Shown: piece by piece, positions 32,901 to 44,900 of the stretch
How the letters are laid out: every line of letters begins with the position of its first letter
Numbering within the stretch: the first letter of the stretch is position 1
Assembly (NCBI GenBank): GCA_934045075.1
Contig: OW203729.1
Span: forward strand, 2,722,316 to 2,786,315
Source of the DNA: Yponomeuta sedellus
Lineage: Eukaryota; Arthropoda; Insecta; Lepidoptera; Yponomeutidae
Direction: 5' to 3'
Length of the DNA stretch: 64,000 nt
The notes under the pieces: model-generated
Database searches by the model: none
Told to the model about the DNA's origin: nothing
Seen by the model: the letters and a program-made list of their open reading frames with translations, nothing else
Translations under genes and position numbers: made by a program

Positions 32901-35900
32901 CACTAAGCACTCTGAGTCGCAATCTTCAACGAGATTCCAAAAGAATCAGTAAATTTATATCAATATGACTAGTTTGTTGACTGTCCATGTTAGAGGTAGC
33001 GAGATTATCTGGCGACGGGAGGGGCACGTTATTTTACGGTCAGAGAGATAGTCTCCAAAGAGATTCTAAAACCAGTAAGTTTATTTCAATATGAATAGTT
33101 AGTTGACTATCAATGTTAGAGGTAGCGAGATTATCAGGCGACGACAGGGGGGGGGCACGTTCATTTATTTGCCCGAGTGATAATCTCCAAAGTGATTCCA
33201 TAACCAGTAAGTTTAATGTTAGACGGGAGGGGGCATGTTATTTTACGGTCTCAGTGATAGTTTCCAAAGAGATTCCAAAATCAGTAATTTTATTTCAATA
33301 TGAATAGTTTGTTCATTGTCAATGTTAGAGGTAGCGAGATTATCTGGCGACAACAGGGGCACGTTCATTTATTTATCTGAATGGCAACATTCCGAAATTA
33401 GTACGTTCAAATACAAAAGAAAGTCCGGACCGCGGTCGCCGGGTCAGAACACGCTTTCAGTAGGTTTCCACGCTCACCTTGACGACGGGGTTGTGCGGCT
33501 GCAGCAGGTGGTGCTTGTGCGCGCGCGCCGCCAGCCGCAGCAGCGCCAGCAGCGCGGCGGCGCGGTGCGCGTGCGCGTGCGGCGGCTCCACCAGGTAGAT
33601 CACCAGCGCGGGCGCGCCGCCCTCCTCCCCGCCGCCCGCCGCCGCGCCCGCCGGGGCGCCCGCCTCGGGCTCCGCCTCCCCGCCGGGGGTGGCGGGGTGC
33701 TCCGGCGACGGGGAGGGCGCCGCGGCCGTCTTGGCCTCCGTCTCGAACAGCGTCTCGTCCACGCCGAGCGAGCCGAGCTGCGGGATGAGGGTGTTCTGCA
33801 GCACGTCCGCGTAAGCTTTCACGTACTCCCCGAGGCGGCCGGGCGGCAGCTCGCCCGTCCAGTCCTCGCAGGCGGCGTCCCGCTCGCCGGGCGACGTCCG
33901 CACGAGGCCGTCCCTGTTTATCCTGTGGATCGGCTGGTGCCTGCCGAGCCGGCACGCCTCGTAGGCGGTGGAGAGCTCCTTGAAGAAGGTCCGGAGCGGG
34001 TCGCCGAGCGCCTCGCAGTCGGGCGCCAGGACGACGTAGGCGACGTCCCGGGAGTACGCGTAGGGTTCCAGGGCCAGGCGCTCCCAGTGTCTCAGGGCGT
34101 AGGGGGAGAGGGACAGCCAGTCCCTGTCGTGGCCGACGAGCAGGGGCGGCACGGGCTGGGGCTCGCACAGGTCCTCGTTGCCCCGGCCGGCCAGGCGGTG
34201 GAACTGCCGCCAGGTGAGCGGGCCGGTCACGCCGTCCCACATCCGCGCGCCGCAGCAGCGCTTCTGGATCGCGTCTTGGAGGAGCGGCCTGAGGCGCCGC
34301 ATTAATCTGTGGGGGGAATAGTAGGTTTAAATCGGTGGACATTGTTATTTTCAAATATTGTACGAGCAGGCACATGTATTTTTATTCTCCAACCAATCCA
34401 CATTATGCGATCATTTAATAGATTTTTTTTTTTATCTTCCTCGTTTTATTGCAACGGTTAGCTGGAACATTTAGCAATAGTTTTGTTTGAATTTTATCCG
34501 GGCTTGCAGGGAATGAGGCCACTGTCTCATTCTCGATATAAATTTTTATTGTTTTAGTTGGCTTTCAGCATATCTTGGGGTGCTCTCCTTTTCAGCCTGT
34601 TGAAGGTAACTAGGTTTGTCATCAGTTTTGATGCCAGGGCATTTGGGTGGTTACTCAGTCTGTCTCTATACCGTGTAAGGTTGGATTTTATTTCCTGTTC
34701 CACTGTAGGCATGTTTAGATCTCGGTGAATGCGCTCGTTTGTGACATACCAAGGAGCGTTTATTATTAATCTTAGTGTTTTGGACTGAAATCTCTGTAAT
34801 ATGTCAGTGTTAGATTTTGCAGCTGTGCCCCAAAGTTGGATACCATAACTCCAGATAGGCTTCAGAATACATTTGTAGATAAGCAGTTTGCATTCTAACG
34901 ACATTTGTGATTTACTGTTGAGGAGCCAGTGAAGGTTTCTGAGTTTCAGAGTTTCAGACCTAGGGCTTTGCGCTTTGTAAATATAAGTTTCCTCCATGTA
35001 AGACGTCTATCCAGGTAAATTCCTAGGTATCTGATGTCATCTTCCTGTGGGATATGTTTTCCATTTAGTGTAACTGGAGGACATGTGTCTCTTCTGGTAG
35101 TGAAGGTAACCTGAACCGACTTTGTTTCATTTGCTTTGATTCTCCAATCTTTAAGCCAGGAGGCTATTGCGTCTATACTAGATTGGAGTTTTTTAGAGGC
35201 ATTTATGGGATCAGCATCAGAAGCAAGTACAGCTGTGTCATCTGCAAATGTTCCTGTTACGACTTCACTACTGACAGGAAGGTCCGCCGTATACAAGATG
35301 TAGAGGACCGGTCCCAGGACGCTTCCTGAGGCACTCCCGCCAATATAGGGTGTAAGTTTGTCAAATCTTGTCCATGCTTTGCAAGAAAGAATCTGTCACT
35401 AAGGTAGGCTTTGAGAAACTGGTAGAAGTTGATGGGGAGTGATACCCTGATTTTGTACAGTAGACCCTGGTGCCAGACTCTGTCAAAAGCCTGTGAAATA
35501 TCTAGGAATACCGCTGAGCAGTATTCTTTTCTTTCAAAGGTATCGTTTATTTTCTCCACCAGTCTGTGTACTTGTTCAATAGTGCTATGCCTTTGCCTGA
35601 ATCCAAATTGATGTTCTGGTATCAGTTTTCTTTCATAGATAATAGGCATTAGTCTCTTTAAGAATAATATCTCAAGAAGTTTAGACGCAATTGGCAGCAG
35701 GCTTATGGGACGGTATGATTTCACATCATCCACAGGTTTACCAGGCTTCACTACCATGATAATTTGGGCAACTCTCCATTGCATTGGAATGTATGTTCGC
35801 TGAAGAATAGCATTGAAGAGATATGTGAGGAAGTAAACTCCCTCCTCAGGTAACTGTTTCAGTGTAGTTGGCGTTATCAGGTCATATCCAGGAGATTTGT

Positions 35901-38900
35901 GGTTGACTAGGTTTTTTATTGCTGCAATTATCTCGCGTTTAGCAAACTTCTGTATCGGGGGATCTAGCTGATATGGTATGGCTAGCGTGTCCGCCACATC
36001 CTGTCTCTTAGTAGATCCTTCGTCTGGGTGAGGAATAAACACACGCTCTAGGTGGTTAGCAAATGTATTTGCTTTGTCCATGTCATCATTTGCCCATGTG
36101 CCATTTGATTTTCGGATTGGAGGTTGTTGAAGATGGGGATGATTAAGTTTTTTCACTTTCCATAGTGAGTAGTCACTACCTGCTGTGCCATCTAGGCTCC
36201 TAAGGTATTTTTGAACGCCTTCATTTCGCACTTCCTCCAATACTGATTTTAGTTTAGCCGTGATGTAGTTAAGATTCTTTTTATTACTGGGATACCTATT
36301 TGTTTGCCAGATTTTTCTTAATCTGCGTTTTTCAGCAATCAAGTCTCGAACTTTCTGGGAACATTGAGGAGCTTGTCTTTCTTTGGGTTCCGGAGTAGCT
36401 TCCCAACATGATTGTTGTACAGTTTGATTGAAGTTCTACAGCGTTATCTATATCTGCATCACTTTGAAGATTAACTTTGGTATCCAGTCTTAGGGAAAGT
36501 AGGTGTCGAAAAAGCTCCCAGTCCGTTTTTCGGTGGTGTAGTTTGCAAGGACGGGGCATTTGAACAACATTCATATTTAGCGTAACAAAAACTGGTGAGT
36601 GATCTGATGAGAGTTCACAACTACTGCTGCATAGAACTTTTTCTGTATTTATACTTCTTGTTATGCAAAAATCAATGAGATCAGGCACCTTCTTGCGGTC
36701 AGTCGGCCAATAAGTAGGTTTTCCGGATGTTACTACTTTTAGTTTTAGAGCGCCAATGGTTTGTAGCAATTTTCGTCCTTTGGTGGTTGTAATTCTTGAA
36801 GCCCAGTGAGTATGCTTAGCGTTATAGTCGCCGCCGGCTACAAATCTTCTGCCAAGATGGTTAAAAAACTCGCTGTATTCAGCTACTGTAGGATTGTGCT
36901 TGGGAGGGCTGTACACAGCACTTATTACTACAGGGCCTTTCCAATCCTCTATTGTGATGTTTGTAGCTTGGATAATTTCCGTACAGTATGGTTCCATTTC
37001 GAAGTGCCGAATGTTGTTTTTCACAAGTATAGCACTTCCTCCATGTGCTGTTCTATCTGGATGCATGGTATGGAAGAGTTTATACCCTGGCATGTTAAAG
37101 TGACTTTTTTCTGTAAAGTGAGTCTCCGCTATTAACATAATGTCAATATTGTGTTGATTAAGAAAAGTTTTTACTTCAAGGAAGTGTTTGGATAGCCCAT
37201 TGGCGTTCCATAGGACTAGTTTAATCGAATCGAACTTGATAGCTTTGACGTCATTGAAACCAAGAGGTTTGTTACTGATGTTAGTTGCTGCATGATTTGC
37301 TGCATCATTGTCATCAATTCCTTCAGTTCGTTTGGTTGGTTTCTACTGTCTTCACCAGCGCTGTAGCATTTCGGTTGTGATTCGTGCGAGTTTTTCACAG
37401 CTTTAGCATAAGAATAGGTAATTGGCTTAGTGTTTGAAGGTTGGGCTGTGTCGTGTGTTGTTTTTTGTCTTAGTGCAGGATATTTAATTTTTAGAAGGTC
37501 TTGATATACTATACATCCCTTATAGTTAGCTGGATGGTTTCCATTGCATAGGATGCATTTAACATCATCACATCTTGTTTTTCTTTGACAGTCTGCCGAA
37601 GAATGGTCGCCAGCGCATTTAATGTATTTCGGCTGTCTCCGACAATAAGCTTTTGTGTGTCCATATTGTTGGCATTTGGAACACTGCGGTATCTCACGTT
37701 TTGTCCTTGGTTCTTCAACTTTTACTTGACAGTGTAGGAGGTATTTTATTTGGAATATTTCTTTGTTGTTACCGCTTGGTAGTAATTCAATAAAAAATAT
37801 AGGTAGAGGTATTTTGGTCACTCTCGCTTTGACATTCCAGATATTTGTAACTGAGTGCCCAAGTTCAGTTAAAGCGTCTTTTATTTCATGTAAGGAGGTA
37901 GACGGATGAATATTTTTTAAGACCGCTTTGTAGGCTCTTTCTTGTTTAGGCTTATAGGTGTAGAACTCTGTTCCTTTTTGTTCTAGTTCTTTCACTATAA
38001 CTGTGTACATTTCAGGTATTTTTGGTTGGATCTTCACTTGATCATTACGCAGCACCTTCAGGACATAGTTGTCTTTGGCATGTTCATTGAGTAGTTCAAG
38101 TAAGAGTTGAATATTGCTTACTTTGTCTACAAAAATTGGAGGTGGTCTTGGTGTTTTTTCTGATTGTTTCATTGGGTTATTTTGAACATATGGTGCTTCT
38201 TGCTCCAATTGAGAAAAACTATTTGAAAGTGTGACAGGTTGACTCAGCCAGTATGTATCTGCTTTGGATTGTTTGGATTGCGGCTTTTGTCTATCTTCCG
38301 GACTACTGAGGGGTCTCTTTTTGTTTACTACCGTTTGCCACTGTTTATGTGTTGAAACACTTACGGTCGTCTCATTGTTTCCAGTGCTGTTTTCGCCCAG
38401 GGACTGAGTCCGTGGGCGAGTATGAAAAAGCCCTTTATGCAAGGCTTGTTGCACCATTTGTTTGTTGTTAGCCATAGTCGTCGTTTCGAGATTACTTCAT
38501 GTTGGTAGTTTAGATTGAGTGGAGCGGAACGCGATGACAGGTGTTCGTCAATCTTTCTTCAGTTAAGCGCTATGCTCGGCGAACATTTATGGAGACTTTT
38601 AATATTAATATGGTTCTGTAAGAACCAAACGCAGTGACAGATGTCAGACAATTTTCGGTTTTAGTTGCGGGTATTTCTGTTTATGACTCAAATATGACAG
38701 TTACAAGTGTAACCTCAAACTACTATATAGATTTTCGAGGCTGAAAATTCACTTTCACGGTCACTTTTTTGCCCCACAAACATATGAGATGGTTTCGGAA
38801 TACACTGAGGATCGCCAATAAAGGCACAATAGAGCACTAGGTACACTTTTAACACGCTTTTTGGGTTAAATTAGTAGGAGTACTTCGCAATACGTCTCGC

Positions 38901-41900
38901 CGATTTGACAGCTGACAGCTCCCCCTTTTAATAGATAGATACAGAACAGTTTACTGCATAACCGGTAGAAAGAAAAGACTTGAGATTTCCGCATTCGCAC
39001 ACTTACTTTCAGATTGAACTAAGATCTTTGAAGTATTCTTTCTACCGGTTGTGCATTTAATTTGTGTAGACTTAATTTAAAAGTTCGACTGAACTTCAAC
39101 GGTAGTCTTGTAGTAAAGATAAACATCAAGAGTTGTCCCGTCTATGAGCGTGAAATTGCAAGCAATATAATTATGTTGGGTCTCTTCGAACAGTATATGA
39201 AAGTCGTGGTGGCCGCACCTGACGACGTCGCGCGAGGAGCGCGGGCCGCGCGCGCCGAGGAAGGGCCAGCGGTGCACGGCCGGGCTCGGCGCCGCGCCCC
39301 CCGCGCCCGCGCCCGCCGCCCGCAGCGCCAGCGCCGCCGCGTTGTCGCCGTCAGAGTACCTGCGGAAGGGCTTCCGTAAGTCTCTCTCTCTACGTGCGAT
39401 TCCCATACTATTGTACTATGATTTGGTCTTTATTTACAAACGATGAGTCGGATCGCAATGAAATTTTGCCAATACCGTTAACACAAATCAAGATTCGATC
39501 GTGCTTATGACTGAGAATGATAGAAATAATATATGTGGAACTAACAAAAAAAATAAACGCATGGCACAATTAGCCAGAGATCGCTAGTCGAGTCCCAGCA
39601 TGGGTGGAACTTTTAGCCTATAATAGGTTCTAAAAAAAAAGGTTATGGCCTCACAAGACTTTTTATAGAAACAATTTTAAAGGCTATAACTTCACCAACC
39701 ATGCACGGCCAACTTTACCAATTCTATGCACAATTAAACCTCGAACCTTTTGTATCCTTTGATAAAGTTTCATTTCAATTCGGCTTATCGTTTGTAAATA
39801 AAAACCAAACGTTTGCATGAGAATTACTACATCTATAGGATATGCGTGATTGTCACAACATAACCAAATATTTGCGGAAAAATCGCTTTTTCTAGCAATA
39901 TATGTGCCTGTATGTAAATGTTAATGTTATGTTCTAAAAAGACTTAACGGGACGTCAGCTCGGATGGTACCCTGCTCAGCAGTTTCATTGTTATTAGTCC
40001 GTTTCTTTATGTTCGTTTTTAATATTGTGTTCGTAAATAAATATACTTCTTTTTTTTCTTCTTCTTCTTCAGTGCAGCCGCGTAAAGCGGGGTGTACTCT
40101 GTACAGTTGACGATTAGTGTTTGCTGTATTGAAAAAAAGTCTATATAGGTTAATTTTGTGCTTTGCACTGTCGGGCTGAGAATTTTTTATACTTATTTCA
40201 CTATAACTATCGGACTATGAAGCGCTTGTGGCCTAGGCGAACCGAGTGATTGGAATCGATCACTCGGCTAAGCAACAACAGGCGCGGGCAGGTACAGGAT
40301 GGTTGAGCGTCCCGTTACTACCGCTGGTGGCATTTTTCGAGCGTTTCCGTGCTTTGCAAGGCACGTTAAGCCGTTGGTGCCGGCTGTCATATAATAGCAG
40401 TCCTTAAGCCATGTCTGAGGCCTTATGGGCGGATTCATAACTTCCGACAGTAACGCCCGCCACTGTATTACAATTCTCCACCGACCCGGACTTGGTCCCC
40501 GTGGTGGAGTCTAACCTTCCTGCGAGGCAGGAAGGGATCCGTGCCCCAGCAGTGGGGACATCATACAAGGGTTGATAGCGATGGTAACCAGGCAAGGACG
40601 TCACGAACATGGAACTACACCCAGACTGACACCACTTGTACAAATGTATGGCGGCCCCGAGTTGAAATCGAACCCACGACCTCTATCTTGGTACCCAAGC
40701 GCTTAACGGCTAGACCAACGAGGCAGTCTTTGTAAGTCCCGACTGTTGGGTAACGGGTCTCTTCCTGCATCGCAAGAAGGTTAGGCGTACTCTACCATGT
40801 GGGCCAAGTGCGGGTCGGTGGAGTATTGTAACACAGTGGCGGGCCTTACTGTCAGAATTTATCAAGCCGCCCATAGGGCCTCTGACATGGCTTAACGACT
40901 GCCGTTACATGACAGGACTGCCGTTACACAAGGGATACAAACGTAGCCCGTGCGCGTCTAGCCTATGTGTGCGAGAGGTGTGAATGCGACTGACTCGCGC
41001 AGGTTGAGGGGCGGCGGGCGCGGCGCGCGCGCGGCGGCGGCGCGGGCGGCGCGCTGCACGGCGGACGCGGCCGACGCCACGCCGCAGCACGCCGCCACCA
41101 CCATGCCCGCCACCGCGCCCAGCGGCGCCTCCGCCGCGCCCCCCGCGCCCGCCGCGCCGCCCCGCGGCTCCTCCGCTGGGGAGAGAAACACTTTTATTAG
41201 CGAAAAAAGTAAGTAAGTAAATAGTTTATTTCCAAGAAGACAATACACATTGAAATACCTCATATACATAAATAGACAGTGGAGGGTATGACAAAAAAAT
41301 GTTTTATGTTTACCGGCAGTCCCCAAACTAGGCTAGGCCTGTATCTTGGGGACTTTATTAGTGTGCACAATTTTCGTTTAACTTAGTCGTTACAAAACCT
41401 AAACGCAACATCACTTCTAAACGAAAAGCATTAGCACTACAAGAAGCGAAGTAAAATAAAGTATTTGCGCTTTCGAAAGGGGTCGCGTTGTATATATAAT
41501 GAGTCCCCATGCTCACACGTGGTTGCAAATTTGACCTATTAGTGAAAAGTGATTGCATTTAAGTAGTAAGAATAAAAGTAAATATTCTGTTTACTCAAAC
41601 AACATTTTATGAGACGCAAAAAATGTAGTTAAATAGATAAATGTTCTATTATATACTTTATCATTACAAAATTTCATTAATTTATATTTTCATATAAATG
41701 ACAGAAACTTGAGTATCCACCTCAGGACCAACACTATTTTACTACACTCGAGTGGTAAGGATCGTACTTAAAAATCCTTCGCTTCGCTCTGATAAAACCA
41801 AGAAAAAGTATTGCCTGTTAGCATTTAAACGCATTTATCAATTACAATTTTTCATATTGCCTCGATTGTGTGTCCCACTGGTGGGTAATGGCCGCTCCTT

Positions 41901-44900
41901 TTACCTTCCACTCCTCCCTGTTCATGGCCATCTTGAGGTCGTCCCACCATAAACTACTAATAAGTTAAATAAATACGTAGGGCACAACCAATACACGTTC
42001 CACTGCAGGACACATGTCTCCCAGAGAGGTTTAATCACCACTTAGGCACAAGTAGGCGCAGATTAACGATTTATAGCGCAGAGGAATGTGAACACCCAAA
42101 TTTCCCCGCGATGTATCACTTCAACAAGTGCAAGATACAATGCCCTTCTAAATTGTAAATGTTTGTTTTAAATCGTATTCTTTGTTTTATTATATTTTTC
42201 TTTGTTCTGTCTTTTATTATTTGTCTGTAGTATTATAATATCGTGTTACATTGTGTTATGTGTATTGTATCTTTGTGGCTGCAAATAAATGTCTCTCTCT
42301 CTCTCTCTCTCTATCTCAAGAGCAACCCTCTCCCGTTAGAGCCAACCACACAGCGACGTACCCAGGCCGGTGATCTCCATCTCGTCCTCGTAGAAGAGCC
42401 CGGCGCGGTGCGCCAGGCGGCGGTTGACGACGGCGCTGAATCCGCACGTGCAGCGGCCCGGCTCCTCGTCCGCCGCGCCCCCGCCCCCGCCCCGCGGCAG
42501 GTACGTGGCCGCGTCCGCGCCGCGGATGTTGCCCACCGACTGCGGGGAATACACACGGGAACGGTTTAACAAATGCAATAAATAGGGTGGGACGCGTTCG
42601 GGGGGCGGACGGTGCGTGTCATGGGACGTGCCGTGACACACACAGTCCGATGAGTTTGCAATCATACGTATAGGGCCGCACACGAACAGAATCTAGCGCA
42701 TTTACTGTAGGAATGCTATTTCTATACCGCCAACCTTAGCTCAGCTGTTCAAACATGTGGACGAGAGACACGCTTGGTGTGTGTCACCCAGCGTGTTTAT
42801 CTCACGGACGCCGCCAAGAAATGTAGCCCCTAAATACACTTGCCTTAGGGCCAGGGCGTGCAGCTGTCGCCCATAGGGCGCGAATCCCACTTCGCAGTAA
42901 TAGATAAGTCATCGATCCCACGAGCGCTGCCAAAGAACTACACCCCGTAAGTCAACTCGCATTAGGTCCAGCGTTGCAGACACAGAGCGTGCAGCTGTCG
43001 TAAATTGTGGTCGCGGATCACGCTCCGCAGTAAAAGAAAACTCATCGAGCGCGCTGCCTAAGAAAGAAATTCCACTCGCCTTAGTTCCAGCGTTGCAGAC
43101 GTAGGGCATGCAGTAGCAGTATACGAGTCATCGAGCGCACGATCGCAATCAAAGAACTGTTTCCTCAAAGTCCATGCGGTGCAGAGTGCAGTTGTCAGCG
43201 AGCCCTACCAAGGAACTGAAGCCCTAATGCCAGTCACGTTAGGTCTGGCGTTGCAGGCACTGAAGCTCTAATCCCAGTCACTTTAGGTCTGGCGTTGCAG
43301 GCACTGAAGCCCTAATCCCAGTCACGTTAGGTCAGGCGCTAGACGCATAGCGTGCAGCTGTCAGCGAGCACTGCCAAGGAACTGTTATCCTACTTCCAGT
43401 CCCTTGAGCAGAGCAGAAGCGCTCGTGGCCTAGGCGAACCGAGTGATTGAAACCAATCACTTGGTTAAGCAACAACAGGCGCGGTCGGGTACGGGATGGG
43501 TGAGCGTCCCGTGACTACCGTTAGTGGCATTTTTCCGAGCGCTTCCGTGCTTCGCAAGGCACGCTAAGCCGTTGGTGCCGGCTGTCATATAATGGCAGTC
43601 GTTAAGCCATGTCAGAGGCCTTACGGGCGGCTTGATAACATCTGACAGTAAGGCCCGCCACTGTCTTACAATCCTCCACCGACCCGGACTTGGCCTCCGT
43701 GGTGGAGTATGGCCCAACCTTCCTGCGATGCAGGAGGAGACCCGTGCCCCAGCTGTGGGGACAACAAGGGTTGATAAAGAGCAGGGCAGAGCGTTCAGTT
43801 GTCAGCGAGCGCACGAGCGCTGCCAAAGAATTGCAACCCTTAAGTCCACTCGCCTTAGGTCCAGCGCTGCAGACGCAGAGCGTGCAGCTGTCGAAGTTGT
43901 GGTCGCGGAAGACGTTGAGCACGGTGTCGGCTAGCAGCACGTTCAGTAACAGCGGGCAGGCGGCGCGCGCGGGCGGCGGGGAGCGCGGCGGCGGGGAGCG
44001 GGGCGCCGCGGCCAGCGGGGGGGACGCGCGCCGCGGGGTCGCCGGCGGGGACGCGGGGCGCTTCGTGCCTAAAGACGGGACGGGGGCGTTAGTCGTGGAC
44101 GAACGGGTGAAGTCACAGAAGAACAGTCATTGATACGCTATGAGGAAGGTGATTCTGATATTCGTTATCGATACCTATCGGACAAACAAGTGAAACACAC
44201 GTTAGTATCAATACAGCAGCTTCAAAGCGTCTGTGTATGTCTAAAGCAGTAGTGGCGTAGCACGCACACATAATTACTTATATCTAACAGACTTTCTAAA
44301 AGACGACCTTACAGCCGAAACGTGAACTAAGGTAACTGTTTATATAATATTAGCAAGCTAGTGGCAGTGGGTCGCTCATACATGCCAAATATTCGATAGT
44401 CGATTTAGTGGAAAGGTTCTCAAGTAGAGATCAATTCTTGGAATGACGATCTAAGGCAGATTGTTAACAAGGGCTGGATAAGGATAGCCACCCAGAAAGA
44501 AAGGGTGAATTTCTTTCTTTCTATTGGTTGATTGGTTTTCTATTGATCCTGCAGAGGGGGAGTATGGGCTTATGAATTTATTGCGTTATGCGTACGGACC
44601 GGGCCTGGCGGCAGCGCGCTCTCTCTCGCGCTCCGCCTTGGCGTCCCGCTGCCAGCGCGGGCGCTGCTCGTGCACTCACCGGGCCTGGCGGCAGCGCGCT
44701 CTCTCTCGCGCTCCGCCTTGGCGTCCCGCTGCCAGCGCGGGCGCTGCTCGTGCACTCACCGGGCCTGGCGGCAGCGCGCTCTCTCTCGCGCTCCGCCTTG
44801 GCGTCCCGCTGCCAGCGCGGGCGCTGCTCGTGCACTCACCGGGCCTGGCGGCAGCGCGCTCTCTCTCGCGCTCCGCCTTGGCGTCCCGCTGCCAGCGCGG

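Larger units (their letters stand above)
34424..38926 (-). mobile_element. Near full-length Jockey-type non-LTR retrotransposon with TSD
   Basis: Flanked by the 10-bp direct repeat TTTAATAGAT (34414-34423 and 38927-38936). The 3' end (left) carries a short poly(A) tail on the minus strand. It contains an intact gag-like ORF1 (38475-37216) and a frameshifted ORF2. It lies in the MED13 intron between exons 39219 and 34306, in the sense orientation of the gene. Length ~4.5 kb is typical of the Jockey clade. The clear TSD and intact ORF1 indicate a recent insertion. Confidence 0.93.

Noticed and set aside
33316..34305. Long plus-strand frame (329 codons) and a second minus-strand frame over the large MED13 exon
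   Set aside because: They are shadows of the true minus-strand frame in very GC-rich sequence; only 34306-33478 matches MED13.
43602..43940. 112-codon minus frame starting in exon 43854 and continuing past it
   Set aside because: Only the first part is MED13; beyond 43854 it reads through intron repeats and the family A SINE.
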